Origin: Marinobacter sp.
Lineage (GTDB): Bacteria > Pseudomonadota > Gammaproteobacteria > Pseudomonadales > Oleiphilaceae
Assembly (NCBI GenBank): GCA_022565395.1
Contig: JAIUMV010000006.1
Span: forward strand, 62,001-126,000
Direction of reading: 5' to 3'
DNA: 64,000 nt
Shown here: piece after piece, positions 1 to 10,753 of the stretch
Layout: every line of letters begins with the position of its first letter
Position numbering within the stretch: position 1 is the stretch's first letter
The notes under the pieces: generated by a model
The model's input: the letters and a program-made list of their open reading frames with translations, nothing else
Told to the model about the DNA's origin: nothing
Database searches by the model: none
Program-made: the position numbers and the translations under genes

Positions 1-1
1 T

Positions 2-634
2 ACGCCGCAGCCGCGGGGAGCCTCGGTGTTTGCCCTGTCGCAACGTGGTGCAACCAGTGAAATGGCACGCTGGTTGGCTGCCAGTGAAAACCGTTCGGAC
101 CTGATAGGTGGTGTCGGCGGTGTGACCCTGAACGATAAGGACGATGTGCTGGCAGGCGTGTTGCTGGATTTGTCCATGACAGCCAGCGTCAATGCCAGTC
201 TGGGGGTGGGGGAGCACGTGTTGCAGCGTTTGGGTGGCGTGGCTAAACTCCATAAAAGTAATGTGGAACAGGCCAATTTTGCCGTACTGCGCTCCCCCGA
301 CATGCCCTCCATTCTGGTAGAGGCCGGCTTCATATCCAACCCGCAGGAAGAGCGGTTGTTGCGGACGGCAGCCTACCAGAATCAGATAGCCCGTTCGGTA
401 TTTGATGGCATTCTGTCCTACTTCGCCAACACGCCCCCGGCGGGCACTCTGATCGCCTATCAACGACGTCAGGGCACGCTTGCCGCAGCGACGGAATACC
501 GCATTCAGCGCGGCGACACCCTCTCAGCGGTGGCGCGCCGTAACCAGACCACGGTACGTGAGATCATGCAGTACAACGGCCTCTCCAATGACCGAGTACA
601 GGTGGGCCAGACCATTCGTATACCTGCGTCCTGA
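2..634 (+). CDS. amiB: N-acetylmuramoyl-L-alanine amidase AmiB, C-terminal part
   Basis: Periplasmic zinc amidase of the Amidase_3 family, which cuts the amide bond between MurNAc and the stem peptide so that daughter cells can separate. The frame is open to the left edge, so the signal peptide, AMIN domain and first zinc ligands lie outside. Visible are the GATSEMARWLA and SDLIGGV segments, LHKSNVEQANFAVLR, and ILVEAGFISNPQEE, which carries the catalytic glutamate. The tail is a single LysM domain (YRIQRGDTLSAVARRNQTT...VQVGQTIRIP) for peptidoglycan binding. mutL follows after 98 bases, the usual amiB-mutL-miaA-hfq order. The product is sure; only the missing N-terminus limits the call. Confidence 0.93.
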   Translation, partial: TPQPRGASVFALSQRGATSEMARWLAASENRSDLIGGVGGVTLNDKDDVLAGVLLDLSMTASVNASLGVGEHVLQRLGGVAKLHKSNVEQANFAVLRSPDMPSILVEAGFISNPQEERLLRTAAYQNQIARSVFDGILSYFANTPPAGTLIAYQRRQGTLAAATEYRIQRGDTLSAVARRNQTTVREIMQYNGLSNDRVQVGQTIRIPAS

Positions 635-732
635 CGCAGTTGCTACCACAGGTGAGGTTTGGGTCTCGCCTGTGGTAACCTATCCAATTTTCCGCAGCTT
701 TTTTCCACCGCAGAACACAGTGTCGGTTCCCT

Positions 733-2625
733 ATGTCAGTGATCAAACTACTTTCTCCGCGCCTTGCCAACCAGATTGCTGCTGGTGAGGTGGTGGAACG
801 ACCGGCTTCAGTGGTCAAGGAGCTGGTGGAGAATGCATTGGACGCCAATGCCGAGCGGATTGAAGTGGATGTTGAACAGGGTGGCGTCAAGCTGATCCGG
901 GTGCGGGATGACGGTTCCGGTATCACCGAGGATGACCTGCCGCTGGCCCTCAGTCGCCATGCCACCAGCAAGATTCATAGTCTGGACGATCTGGAGGCCG
1001 TGGGCTCTCTGGGTTTCCGGGGCGAGGCGCTGGCCAGTATCAGCTCGGTGTCACGTCTCTCGCTGACCTCCCGCACCGTTGACACCGAGGCGGCAGCCCG
1101 GGTGGAAGTGGAAGGCCGGGATATGGACGCCCGTATCTCGCCAGCGGCCCACCCGGTGGGCACTACCGTGGAAGTACGGGACCTGTTCTTCAACACCCCT
1201 GCCCGGCGCAAGTTCCTGCGCACCGAGAAAACCGAGTTTGGTCATGTTGAGGAGTGCCTGCGACGCCAGGCGCTGAGCCGTTTTGATACCGGTTTTACTT
1301 TGCGCCACAACCAGCGAGCCGTATACAGCCTGCGCCCGGCGGCAAGTCAGTTGGATCGGGAGCGTCGTATTGCCGCGCTGTGTGGCCAGCAGTTTATTGA
1401 CAACGCCGTGGTGATTGATGCCGAGGCGTCAGGCCTGCGCCTGTGGGGATGGGTCGCTCTGCCCACTTTTTCCCGCAGTCAGGCAGACCTGCAGTACTTC
1501 TTCGTTAACGGTCGGGTGATTCGTGACCGCCTGGTGGCCCACGCGGTGCGTCAGGCCTATCGGGACGTGCTCTATAATAACCGGCACCCGGCTTTTGTGC
1601 TCTATCTGGCATTGGACCCGGCCAACGTGGACGTTAATGTCCATCCCACCAAGCATGAAGTGCGGTTCCGGGACGGTCGTTTGGTTCACGACTTTATTTT
1701 CCGGACCCTGCATAAAGCACTGGCGGATGTCCGGCCTGACGATCATCTGCGCGGCGCTGTTGCCCAATCGGTGGTGCGGGAGCAGACAGGCCTAGAGACG
1801 ACCGCCAGCCTGGGCGGCGGGCAGGGCGACACACCCGCGCGTTCAGGGGCGGCGCTGCCGGAATGGCGGGTCAGTGACCAGTTGGGTTTTTACCAGTCTC
1901 TCAATGAGGGCGGTGGGCCCGCCCAGTCGGGTCTGGCCGTACCGGGCTCGCCGCGTGACGAGGGGGAGCCTGCCGCTGTCTGGTCGCCCTTGCAGTCAGC
2001 GGTGATGCCGCTGGCGACGCCTGCCCCGGACAGCGCAGATGAGCCACCGCTGGGCTATGCTATTGCCCAGCTACACGGTATCTATATTCTCGCGCAGACC
2101 CGGCAAGGACTTATCATTGTGGATATGCACGCCGCTCACGAACGCATTACCTATGAGCGTATGAAACGCGCACTGGAGGCGCAGGATCTGCGCAGCCAGC
2201 CGCTGTTGGTGCCGCTCTCCCTGGCGGTCAGTCAAAAGGAAGCGGATATTGCTGAATCCCATGCCGCAGAGCTGCATCAACTGGGGCTGAGTATTGAACG
2301 GCTTGGGCCGGAAACCATAGCGGTGCGCCAGGTGCCCGCCCTGTTGCGGGGTGCTGACACCGAGCAGTTGGTCCGCGACGTGCTGTCAGATCTGGTGGCC
2401 CATGGCCAGAGTGATCGGGTTGAGGCAGTGACCCACGAGCTGCTGGGCACTATGGCCTGCCATGGCTCTGTTCGGGCCAACCGACAATTGACGATCCCTG
2501 AAATGAATGCCTTACTGCGGGATATGGAAGCCACCGAACGCAGTGGTCAGTGCAATCATGGGCGCCCCACCTGGACCCTGGTTACTTTGGGAGAGCTGGA
2601 CAAGCTCTTCCTGCGAGGGCGCTGA
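733..2625 (+). CDS. mutL: DNA mismatch repair protein MutL
   Basis: Links MutS mismatch recognition to strand incision and excision. The N-terminal GHKL ATPase motifs are [16 protein letters not shown] and GFRGEAL; the TKHEVRFRD region closes the N-terminal domain. A poorly conserved linker (roughly residues 350-440) leads to the dimerisation domain. That domain contains [12 protein letters not shown], which fits the DQHA(X)2E(X)4E endonuclease motif with Met for Gln. This suggests a nicking MutL as in Pseudomonas rather than the E. coli MutH-dependent type. At 630 residues it has normal length. Its TGA overlaps the ATG of miaA by one base (TGATG), so the two are translationally coupled. Confidence 0.97.
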   Translation: MSVIKLLSPRLANQIAAGEVVERPASVVKELVENALDANAERIEVDVEQGGVKLIRVRDDGSGITEDDLPLALSRHATSKIHSLDDLEAVGSLGFRGEALASISSVSRLSLTSRTVDTEAAARVEVEGRDMDARISPAAHPVGTTVEVRDLFFNTPARRKFLRTEKTEFGHVEECLRRQALSRFDTGFTLRHNQRAVYSLRPAASQLDRERRIAALCGQQFIDNAVVIDAEASGLRLWGWVALPTFSRSQADLQYFFVNGRVIRDRLVAHAVRQAYRDVLYNNRHPAFVLYLALDPANVDVNVHPTKHEVRFRDGRLVHDFIFRTLHKALADVRPDDHLRGAVAQSVVREQTGLETTASLGGGQGDTPARSGAALPEWRVSDQLGFYQSLNEGGGPAQSGLAVPGSPRDEGEPAAVWSPLQSAVMPLATPAPDSADEPPLGYAIAQLHGIYILAQTRQGLIIVDMHAAHERITYERMKRALEAQDLRSQPLLVPLSLAVSQKEADIAESHAAELHQLGLSIERLGPETIAVRQVPALLRGADTEQLVRDVLSDLVAHGQSDRVEAVTHELLGTMACHGSVRANRQLTIPEMNALLRDMEATERSGQCNHGRPTWTLVTLGELDKLFLRGR

Positions 2626-3665
2626 TGGTAACGACTGCTGCCCAAGACCTGCCGTTGGCGGTTTTTCTGATGGGGCCTACCGCCTCAGGCAAGACGGATC
2701 TGGCCATTGAGCTTACCGAGCGGTTACCGTGCGAACTCATCAGTGTTGACTCCGCCATGGTTTACCGGAGTATGGATATCGGTACGGCCAAGCCCAGCGC
2801 AGAAGAGCTGGCGCGTGCTCCGCACCGGCTGATTGATATCTGTGACCCGGCGGAGGTCTATTCGGCAGCGGATTTTTGCCGTGATGCCCAGGCCGCCATG
2901 GCGGATATCACCGCCAGGGGGCGTATCCCCGTGTTGGTGGGCGGCACCATGATGTATTTCAAAGCCTTGCTTAACGGTATGGCCGATCTGCCTGCGGCGG
3001 ATCCGGCGCTGCGCGCCGAGCTGGAGGCTCGTGCCCGGCAGCAGGGATTGACGAGCCTGCATGAGGAACTTGCGGCCATTGATCCTGTCGCAGCTCAAGC
3101 CATCCACCCCAACAACCGACAGCGGCTGTTACGGGCGCTGGAAGTGGTTATTCTGACCGGCAAACCCATCTCAGCGGCCTGGCAGTCACAGAGTGGGGCA
3201 GGGGTGCAAGCATCCAATGGCGTGGATTTCCCGTATTTAACACAATGGCAGGCAGACGCCGGCAGCAGCCTGCCTTATACTGTGCTGCAGCTGGCACTGA
3301 TGCCTGATGACCGGTCTGTATTGCACCGGCGTATCGAGCAGCGGTTCCGTGACATGCTGGCCAGAGGGCTCTGCGACGAAGTTAAGCGCCTCTGGCAGCG
3401 TGGTGACCTTAACGCTGACCTGCCCTCTGTTCGTTGTGTGGGCTACCGTCAGGTCTGGGGCATGCTGGCAGGCGAGTACGATTTTGACACCATGGTGCAG
3501 AAAGGCATTGCGGCCACCCGACAGCTGGCGAAGCGGCAATTGACCTGGCTGCGTAAGTGGGAGAATGTGCATCATCTGACCAGTGGCGATCCGGGCAATC
3601 TTGCGGCGGTACTTGAATTGATTGGCCAATACAGGAAGGCCCAAGGCAATATTGAGAACGTGTAG
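2625..3665 (+). CDS. miaA: tRNA dimethylallyltransferase MiaA
   Basis: Transfers the dimethylallyl group to N6 of A37 in tRNAs that read UNN codons. MiaB, also in this window, later methylthiolates the same base. The P-loop is [11 protein letters not shown] near the N-terminus, followed by the family segments [29 protein letters not shown] and [14 protein letters not shown]. The C-terminal part holds [10 protein letters not shown] and [13 protein letters not shown]. An upstream ATG at 2550 is in frame but lies inside mutL; the start at 2625 gives 346 residues, puts the P-loop at the normal position and makes the TGATG junction with mutL. Promoters for hfq often lie within miaA in enterobacteria; none was assigned here. 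Confidence 0.96.
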   Translation: MVTTAAQDLPLAVFLMGPTASGKTDLAIELTERLPCELISVDSAMVYRSMDIGTAKPSAEELARAPHRLIDICDPAEVYSAADFCRDAQAAMADITARGRIPVLVGGTMMYFKALLNGMADLPAADPALRAELEARARQQGLTSLHEELAAIDPVAAQAIHPNNRQRLLRALEVVILTGKPISAAWQSQSGAGVQASNGVDFPYLTQWQADAGSSLPYTVLQLALMPDDRSVLHRRIEQRFRDMLARGLCDEVKRLWQRGDLNADLPSVRCVGYRQVWGMLAGEYDFDTMVQKGIAATRQLAKRQLTWLRKWENVHHLTSGDPGNLAAVLELIGQYRKAQGNIENV

Positions 3666-3794
3666 ACGGTTCTTGACTATCTGTCAGGCTTTGCAGCCAC
3701 ATTGGCGAAATGGATTGGCTAAGTTTACTTTTATATCTGAAGGACTACTTCAGAACGACTGACGATCTGCTCAATTAAAAACAGGAGAATAACT

Positions 3795-4043
3795 ATGTCA
3801 AAAGGGCACTCTCTACAAGACCCTTACCTCAATGCACTGCGCAAGGAGCGCATTCCGGTATCCATCTTCCTTGTTAACGGCATTAAATTGCAGGGCCAGA
3901 TCGAATCATTCGATCAGTTTGTTATCCTGCTGAAGAATACCGTCAGTCAGATGGTTTATAAGCACGCTATTTCCACTGTGGTGCCAGCACGCAACGTGCG
4001 TCTGCCCCAGCCAGGGGCTGCGGACGGCGAAGCTGAGGCCTGA
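3795..4043 (+). CDS. hfq: RNA chaperone Hfq
   Basis: Hexameric Sm-like protein that anneals small RNAs to mRNAs. The Sm1 motif runs through [25 protein letters not shown] and the Sm2 motif is YKHAIS, with the conserved K56-H57 pair of the uridine-binding proximal face. The C-terminal tail is short (82 residues in total, against 102 in E. coli), as in pseudomonads. An AGGAG at 3783-3787 sits seven bases before the ATG. A 129-base gap separates it from miaA, and a hairpin at 4122-4154 separates it from hflX. That layout suggests hfq is partly expressed on its own within the operon. Confidence 0.98.
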   Translation: MSKGHSLQDPYLNALRKERIPVSIFLVNGIKLQGQIESFDQFVILLKNTVSQMVYKHAISTVVPARNVRLPQPGAADGEAEA

Positions 4044-4121
4044 TTTAGCGTAAGGGTGTCCGTGTCCGCACTGGTTTGACGGTAACTGCCGTGTGTGCCG
4101 TGTTGATATGATGTCCTTGTG

Positions 4122-4154
4122 CCGGGCAGCCTTCAGGGGCTGCCCGGTGGTTTT
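4122..4154 (+). terminator. Hairpin between hfq and hflX, probable partial terminator
   Basis: A perfect 10-base stem (4122-4131 pairing with 4138-4147) encloses a six-base loop and is followed within three bases by TTTT. The T-run is short and hflX starts only 20 bases later, so it probably reduces rather than stops read-through, giving more hfq than hflX transcript. This is inference from sequence alone. Confidence 0.6.
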
Positions 4155-4174
4155 CCCTTAGGAGGCCCCTCTAC

Positions 4175-5470
4175 TTGTTTGACCGCCCCGATGTTGGTGA
4201 ACGGGCAGTTCTGGTTCACATTGAATTTTCCTCGCATACCGAAGCGGAAGACCCCGGTGAGTTTCGTGAACTGGTGGCGTCTGCAGGTGTTGAAGCTGTT
4301 GCCCTGGTTACCGGCAGCCGTAACCACCCCTCCCCCCGTTTTTTTGTTGGCGAAGGCAAAGTGGATGAAATCCGCGACGCCGTTGCCGCCAATGAAGCGG
4401 ACGTGGTGCTGTTCAATCATGCTCTGAGCCCAAGTCAGGAACGAAACCTGGAGCGGGAGCTGAAATGCCGGGTGCTGGACCGTACCGGGGTGATTCTGGA
4501 TATCTTTGCGCAGCGAGCGCGTACCCACGAGGGTAAGCTGCAGGTTGAACTGGCTCAGCTGGAGCATATGTCCACCCGGCTGGTACGTGGGTGGACTCAC
4601 CTTGAGCGTCAGAAGGGCGGTATTGGCTTGCGTGGCCCGGGTGAAACCCAGCTGGAGACAGACCGCCGGTTGTTGCGGATTCGTATACAGTCCATTCTGC
4701 GTCGGCTGGAAAAAGTGCGCCGTCAGCGGGATCAGGGGCGCCGTGCCCGGCGCCGCGCCGACATTCCCACGGTTTCTCTGGTAGGCTACACCAACGCGGG
4801 CAAGTCTACGCTGTTCAACCGATTGACGGCGGCCAGCGTATACGCTGCAGACCAGCTCTTCGCTACCCTGGACCCGACCCTGCGTCGCCTGGACCTGGCC
4901 GATGTGGGCCCTGTGGTGTTTGCGGATACCGTAGGGTTTATCCGGCATTTGCCCCACAAGTTGGTAGAGGCCTTCCGGGCCACTCTTGAGGAAACTACTC
5001 AGGCCAGCCTGTTGCTGCACGTTGTGGATGCCCATGATGAGCGGCGAGATGAAAATATCGCCCAGGTGGAGAGCGTGCTGGCGGAAATCGGTGCTGATGA
5101 GATTCCCATGCTGCAGGTTTTTAACAAGATTGACCTGCTGGATGATTTTAAGCCCCGTATAGATCGCAACGAAGCAGGTGAACCTGTGCGGGTGTGGGTA
5201 TCTGCAGTCACTGGCGCGGGTATCGAAGAGTTGATGGATGCGGTTATCGAGCGTCTGGCGGAAGATGTGTTGCACCAGGTGCTGCGCTTGAGTCCGGCTC
5301 AGGGGCGATTGCGGGCCCTGTTGCATCAGTCCGGTGCTGTGTCGGGCGAAAGTTTTGAACCCGATGGCAGTGCGCTGGTCGAAGTGAGACTGCAGAGCCG
5401 GGACTGGTACCAGTTACTGAGCAAAGCAGGTTTGAAGGAAACAGATATAGAATTCGCGAAGGACCAGTAA
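4175..5470 (+). CDS. hflX: Ribosome-splitting GTPase HflX
   Basis: Obg/HflX-family GTPase that binds the 50S subunit and rescues stalled ribosomes after stress. The N-terminal HflX domain is followed by the linker GGIGLRGPGETQLETDRR and the G domain: G1 is GYTNAGKST, G3 lies in FADTVGFIRHLP and G4 is NKID. The start is a TTG at 4175. It is supported by a strong AGGAGG at 4160-4165, nine bases upstream, and by the absence of a suitable ATG; the resulting protein (431 residues) has the family length. It lies downstream of hfq in the conserved hfq-hflX-hflK-hflC block. The 112-base gap to hflK could hold another promoter. Confidence 0.95.
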   Translation: MFDRPDVGERAVLVHIEFSSHTEAEDPGEFRELVASAGVEAVALVTGSRNHPSPRFFVGEGKVDEIRDAVAANEADVVLFNHALSPSQERNLERELKCRVLDRTGVILDIFAQRARTHEGKLQVELAQLEHMSTRLVRGWTHLERQKGGIGLRGPGETQLETDRRLLRIRIQSILRRLEKVRRQRDQGRRARRRADIPTVSLVGYTNAGKSTLFNRLTAASVYAADQLFATLDPTLRRLDLADVGPVVFADTVGFIRHLPHKLVEAFRATLEETTQASLLLHVVDAHDERRDENIAQVESVLAEIGADEIPMLQVFNKIDLLDDFKPRIDRNEAGEPVRVWVSAVTGAGIEELMDAVIERLAEDVLHQVLRLSPAQGRLRALLHQSGAVSGESFEPDGSALVEVRLQSRDWYQLLSKAGLKETDIEFAKDQ

Positions 5471-5582
5471 ATCAGTCATTGAAAGTGATGAACTGGCGCC
5501 TCCGAGGCAACTGCTATTGCCGGGGGGCAGATAAATCCCTAGTATTTGCAGCCAATAAAACGGTTTAGTAACGGAGAGGACT

Positions 5583-6788
5583 ATGGCCTGGAATGAACCG
5601 GGTGGTAACCGAAACGATAATGACCCCTGGGGCTCAGGTGGTCGTCGCGGGGGTGGCAATGATCAAGGCCCCCCTGATCTTGACGAAGCGCTGAAAAAAG
5701 GCCTTGATCGTCTCAATCAGCTCTTGGGTGGCAAGGGCGGTAAAGGCGGTTCCGGCGGTGGGCAGTCCTCCTCGGGCGGCAGCGCCGGTGGCATTGGTGC
5801 GATTCTGGCACTGGTGGGCATTCTGGTTGTTGGCTACGTGATCTTCCAATCCTTCTACGTGGTTGACGAGCAGGAGCGCGCCGTGGTGCTGCGCTTTGGT
5901 GAGTACCACAAGACGGAAAATCCGGGTCTGCGCTTCAAGGTGCCCCTGATTGATAACGTCACCAAGGTGCGTGTCACCAACATCCGCAGCACTCAGTCCC
6001 GCGGACAGATGCTGACCGAGGATGAGAACCTTGTAGTCGTTGACCTGCAGGTGCAGTACCGGGTGGATAACGCCCGCGACTATGTACTGAACGTACGGGA
6101 TTCCAACGAAGCCATGGCGTTTGCCACTGATAGCGCCCTGCGCCATGAAGTGGGTAGCTCGACACTCGATGACGTGCTGACTGAAGGTCGTGCGCAGCTG
6201 GCCATTGCGGTTGAGCAGCGTTTGCAGCGATTCCTTGAAAGCTACGGGGCAGGCTTGCAGATTGTGCAGGTCAACGTCGAAAGCACTCAGCCTCCAGCAG
6301 CAGTGCAGGACGCCTTCCGTGAGGTTCAGCGTGCTCGTGAAGATGAACAGCGGGTACGTGAAGAAGCGGCCACTTACCGTAATCGCGTAGTGCCGGAAGC
6401 TCGAGGTCGCGCACAGCGGCTGGTGGAAGAGGCCATGGCATACCGCTCAGAGGTGATTGAACGCGCCCGTGGTGAAACGGCCCGCTTCAATGAGATGTTG
6501 GCGGTATACCAGCTGGCTCCGGAGATTACCCGTGAGCGTCTGTACATCGCGGCGCTTGAGAGTGTCCTGTCCAGCACCAGCAAAGTGCTGGTGGATACCA
6601 AGAGCAGCAATAACATGATGTACCTGCCCCTTGATCGTTTGACCAGTGGCCAGCAGAGCAGCCGCAGCGTAACTCCGTTGCAGGAAGCCGATGGTAGCGT
6701 CAATGATCCGGATCTGAGTGCCTTGACTGACCGCGTGTTGCGGGAGTTGCGTACCAGACAGGAAGCTAACGTCCGGAGGGGGAGATAA
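5583..6788 (+). CDS. hflK: HflK subunit of the FtsH-modulating HflKC complex
   Basis: SPFH/prohibitin-family membrane protein that with HflC forms a large periplasmic cage around FtsH and modulates its proteolysis. The first 70 residues are rich in Gly, Asn and Asp (for example GGKGGKGGSGGGQSSSGGS). One membrane segment at about residues 71-92 precedes the SPFH domain, which starts at VVDEQERAVVLRFGEY. A long Arg/Glu/Ala-rich coiled region (REVQRAREDEQRVREEA) follows. The ATG at 5583 has GGAGAGGA just upstream. Its stop is two bases before hflC, whose ribosome site (GGAGGGGGAG) lies within the end of hflK, so the subunits are co-translated. Confidence 0.96.
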   Translation: MAWNEPGGNRNDNDPWGSGGRRGGGNDQGPPDLDEALKKGLDRLNQLLGGKGGKGGSGGGQSSSGGSAGGIGAILALVGILVVGYVIFQSFYVVDEQERAVVLRFGEYHKTENPGLRFKVPLIDNVTKVRVTNIRSTQSRGQMLTEDENLVVVDLQVQYRVDNARDYVLNVRDSNEAMAFATDSALRHEVGSSTLDDVLTEGRAQLAIAVEQRLQRFLESYGAGLQIVQVNVESTQPPAAVQDAFREVQRAREDEQRVREEAATYRNRVVPEARGRAQRLVEEAMAYRSEVIERARGETARFNEMLAVYQLAPEITRERLYIAALESVLSSTSKVLVDTKSSNNMMYLPLDRLTSGQQSSRSVTPLQEADGSVNDPDLSALTDRVLRELRTRQEANVRRGR

Positions 6789-6790
6789 TC

Positions 6791-7666
6791 ATGGGTCCTA
6801 AGAGTGTTTTGGGCCTGGCAGGTGGTCTGGTTGTCGTCCTGCTGGTGCTGTCGAGTGTTTACATCGTGCCTGAGACCCATCGCGGCGTATTGCTGCGCTT
6901 CGGTGAGTTGGTGGAAACCGATATTCGCGCTGGCCTGCACTTCAAGGTGCCGGTGATTGATCAGGTGCGCCAGTTCGATATTCGGGTGCTGACTCACGAT
7001 CTGCCATCGCGCCAGTACCTGACGGTCGAGAAGAAGCCGTTGGAGGTGTCCTCTTACATTGCTTATCGGATCGGCGATGTGGATGAGTTCTATCGGGCTA
7101 CCGGTGGTGACGAGTTTCGTGCCCGTAGCCTGCTGGCATCACGGGTGGACAACGGCCTGCGGGACGAATTTGGTGTTCGCACCATGCACGAGGTGGTGTC
7201 GGGGCAGCGTGATGAGCTGATGGAAATACTCATTCGTCGCGTTAACAGTGCGGTACGTGAGCAGTTCGGTATCGAAGTCGTGGATATCCGGGTCAAGTCT
7301 ATTGAACTGCCCTCCGAAGTCAGCGAGAACGTATTCCGTCGTATGGCGGCAGAGCGGGAAAAGCTGGCGCAGGAGTTCCGCTCCCGTGGCCGTGAGCTTG
7401 CCGAAGGTATTCGTGCTGATGCAGACCGCCAGCGTACAGTGATATTGGCAGAGGCTTTTGCCCGCGCTGAGGAGCTGCGTGGTGAAGGTGACGGTCAGGC
7501 CGCCACTATCTATGCGGACAGCTATTCTGCTGATCCACAGTTCTATAGCTTCTATCGTAGCCTGGAGGCGTATCGCAATACCTTCTCCAGCCGCGATGAC
7601 ATTATGGTGATTGATACCGACAGCGACTTCCTGCGATTCCTCAAGGACCCGATGGGCGGACGTTGA
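6791..7666 (+). CDS. hflC: HflC subunit of the FtsH-modulating HflKC complex
   Basis: Partner of HflK in the inner membrane, with most of the chain in the periplasm. It has an N-terminal signal anchor (roughly residues 5-23, LGLAGGLVVVLLVLSSVYIV), then an SPFH domain beginning ETHRGVLLRFGELVE and a helical stretch (REKLAQEFRSRGRELAEGIRADADRQRTVILAEAFARAEELRGEGD). At 291 residues it is a typical HflC. A strong terminator at 7691-7723 follows. In Pseudomonas, as I remember it, a short DUF2065 membrane protein lies between hflC and hisZ; the 111-base gap here has no room for it. Confidence 0.96.
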   Translation: MGPKSVLGLAGGLVVVLLVLSSVYIVPETHRGVLLRFGELVETDIRAGLHFKVPVIDQVRQFDIRVLTHDLPSRQYLTVEKKPLEVSSYIAYRIGDVDEFYRATGGDEFRARSLLASRVDNGLRDEFGVRTMHEVVSGQRDELMEILIRRVNSAVREQFGIEVVDIRVKSIELPSEVSENVFRRMAAEREKLAQEFRSRGRELAEGIRADADRQRTVILAEAFARAEELRGEGDGQAATIYADSYSADPQFYSFYRSLEAYRNTFSSRDDIMVIDTDSDFLRFLKDPMGGR

Positions 7667-7690
7667 TCATTACCTGATGCCATACCCAGA

Positions 7691-7723
7691 AAACCGGAAT
7701 GCATACCGCATTCCGGTTTTTTT
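7691..7723 (+). terminator. Rho-independent terminator after hflC
   Basis: A perfect 12-base stem (7691-7702 with 7708-7719) with a five-base loop runs into an uninterrupted T-tract to 7723. It closes the amiB-to-hflC operon, so hisZ-purA needs its own promoter in the short space before 7778. A start for hisZ at 7724, directly after the T-tract, is therefore implausible. Confidence 0.9.
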
Positions 7724-7777
7724 GTGCCCGCCAAACGTGTAGAATTCGGTCGTTTTGTTCAAATCTTGTGGGCCATC

Positions 7778-8959
7778 ATGACAATATCCGACCGCTGGTT
7801 ACTGCCCGACGGGGTGGAGGACATCCTGCCGCCTCTGGCAGGTAAAATCGAATCCTTGCGCCGGGAGTTGATGGACACCTATCAACGCTGGGGTTACCAG
7901 CTGGTGATTCCGCCGCTGATCGAGTACCTGGAGTCCCTGCTGACCGGTACCGGCAATGATCTCGCACTGCAGACCTTCAAGCTGACCGACCAGCTTACAG
8001 GTCGGATGATGGGTGTGCGGGCGGACATGACGCCGCAAGCGGCACGTATTGATGCCCATACCCTGCGTCAGGAGGGCGTCACCCGGCTGTGTTATGCCGG
8101 CCATGTGCTGCATACCCGTCCTCCGCATATGCTGACCGGGCGGACCCCCATTCAGGCGGGTTGTGAGCTGTTTGGCAGCCAATCCCCAGTGGCGGACCGG
8201 GAAGTCATTGCGCTGATGCTGGAATCCCTGCGTCTGGCGGGGCTACCCCGTATTCACCTTGACCTTGCCCATGTGTCCATTTATCAGGAACTGGTAGCCG
8301 CCGCAGGTTTTGATCAGGACACCGAACAGCGTATTTTCGACGCCATGCGCCGCAAGTCAGTGCCGGAACTGGATCAGTTGCTGGCCGCTTATCCGCCCGG
8401 ATCACCGGCGGCACGGTTGCGTCAGCTGGCACGTATCAGTGGTGGTCGGGAGGCGCTGGCAGAGGCGCGGGTAGCCCTTGAGGGGGCGTCTCTTGTTATC
8501 GACAGCGCCTTGCAGCAGCTGGAGCTGTTGGCTGAAGATCTGGCCGCAGGCTACCCGGAAGTGGAGCTGGGTTTCGACTTCTGCGAGTTGCGGGGCTACA
8601 ACTATCATACGGGTTTGGTGTTTGCCGCCTACGCGCCGGGTCACGGCGAGGCGCTGGCCAAGGGCGGCCGCTACGATGCCATCGGCAAGGATTTTGGTCG
8701 CGCGCGTCCGGCGACAGGTTTCAGTGTCGATGTGCGCGCTCTGGTTGGGCTGGGCCATCGCGTGGTAAACCGCCCCGGCGCCATCTGGGCCCCGGCGGAC
8801 GCTGACCCCGCGCTGGCTGGCGTGATCGCCGAGCTGCGCATGACAGAAACAGTAATACAGGCACTGCCGGAAGACGGGCAGACGGATCCCAGGACCCGTC
8901 GGTGTGATCGGCAGCTGGTAAAACAGGATGGTCAGTGGGCCATCCAGAGACTGGACTAA
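7778..8959 (+). CDS. hisZ: ATP phosphoribosyltransferase regulatory subunit HisZ
   Basis: Histidyl-tRNA-synthetase-like protein without aminoacylation activity. It forms a complex with the short form of HisG and is required for the first step of histidine synthesis. The class II core is visible: WLLPDGVEDILPP, RADMTPQAARI (motif 2 region), CYAGHVLHTRP and FDFCELRGYNYHTGLVFAAYAPGHGEALAKGGRYD. The anticodon-binding domain of HisS is absent, as expected at 393 residues. The ATG at 7778 was chosen over an in-frame ATG at 7724, which abuts the terminator. purA follows after nine bases; this hisZ-purA pairing occurs in many gammaproteobacteria although the pathways differ. Confidence 0.93.
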   Translation: MTISDRWLLPDGVEDILPPLAGKIESLRRELMDTYQRWGYQLVIPPLIEYLESLLTGTGNDLALQTFKLTDQLTGRMMGVRADMTPQAARIDAHTLRQEGVTRLCYAGHVLHTRPPHMLTGRTPIQAGCELFGSQSPVADREVIALMLESLRLAGLPRIHLDLAHVSIYQELVAAAGFDQDTEQRIFDAMRRKSVPELDQLLAAYPPGSPAARLRQLARISGGREALAEARVALEGASLVIDSALQQLELLAEDLAAGYPEVELGFDFCELRGYNYHTGLVFAAYAPGHGEALAKGGRYDAIGKDFGRARPATGFSVDVRALVGLGHRVVNRPGAIWAPADADPALAGVIAELRMTETVIQALPEDGQTDPRTRRCDRQLVKQDGQWAIQRLD

Positions 8960-10264
<1,305 letters not shown>

Positions 10265-10307
10265 TGCTGTAGCCTGCCCCTGAGTCTTGGCTCGGGGGTT
10301 GCCAAAG

Positions 10308-10366
10308 CCGACACTTGATTCTGATGCCTGTACAGGCTTTTGAGTCGGTGTCGGTTTTTTGTTTTT
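10308..10366 (+). terminator. Long terminator hairpin after purA
   Basis: CCGACAC (10308-10314) pairs with GTGTCGG (10348-10354). An imperfect stem continues inward to the palindrome GCCTGTACAGGC at 10325-10336. Six T residues, one G and five more T follow. The whole structure is a long, somewhat interrupted rho-independent terminator for hisZ-purA. Confidence 0.82.
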
Positions 10367-10400
10367 GGGCGTTGGGGGGTGGGTGGCTGCGGAGCCGCGG

Positions 10401-10701
10401 GCTTGGGGGGCATAGCCCCTCTCCCTTGAGGGGGTGGAGGCGGACCAAGTGAAGCGTGAGCTTCGCCCGCCGGAACGACTGCCGCAAGGCGGCAGGCCGG
10501 GCCGCGGAGCGGGGGGTTGGGGTGAGGGTGGCTAACACGCCCCGAAGGGGCATCACTATTGTTCTTTTAGTGAAGTTTAACGGACAGCTGCTGACTTGAA
10601 CCTTGGAATGGGTGCCTGCGAAGCCGGGTACATGCTCCTGAAACGGCAGTCTGCGACTGCCTGAAAGTTTCTGGAGCATACCCCCGACTTCGCGACCAGA
10701 T
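10401..10701. repeat. Intergenic repeat, copy A
   Basis: First of two direct copies. It opens with a C/G-rich palindromic block (CATAGCCCCTCTCCCTTGAG at 10411), has about 70 extra bases (about 10432-10512) not present in copy B, then GGGGTTGGGGTGAGGG and a shared body of about 189 bases (10513-10701). That body matches copy B at roughly nine bases in ten by eye. It ends in CGACTTCGCGACCAGAT. It looks like a dispersed non-coding repeat family member, not a gene. Confidence 0.85.
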
Positions 10702-10753
10702 CTTCGCGCTGTCCTTTGTAAGCCTCTGTATAGACCGAGTACCCTAATTACCG

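Noticed and set aside
4133-5326. Minus-strand open frame of 397 codons opposite hflX
   Set aside because: Antisense shadow of hflX, low-complexity Gln/His-rich translation.
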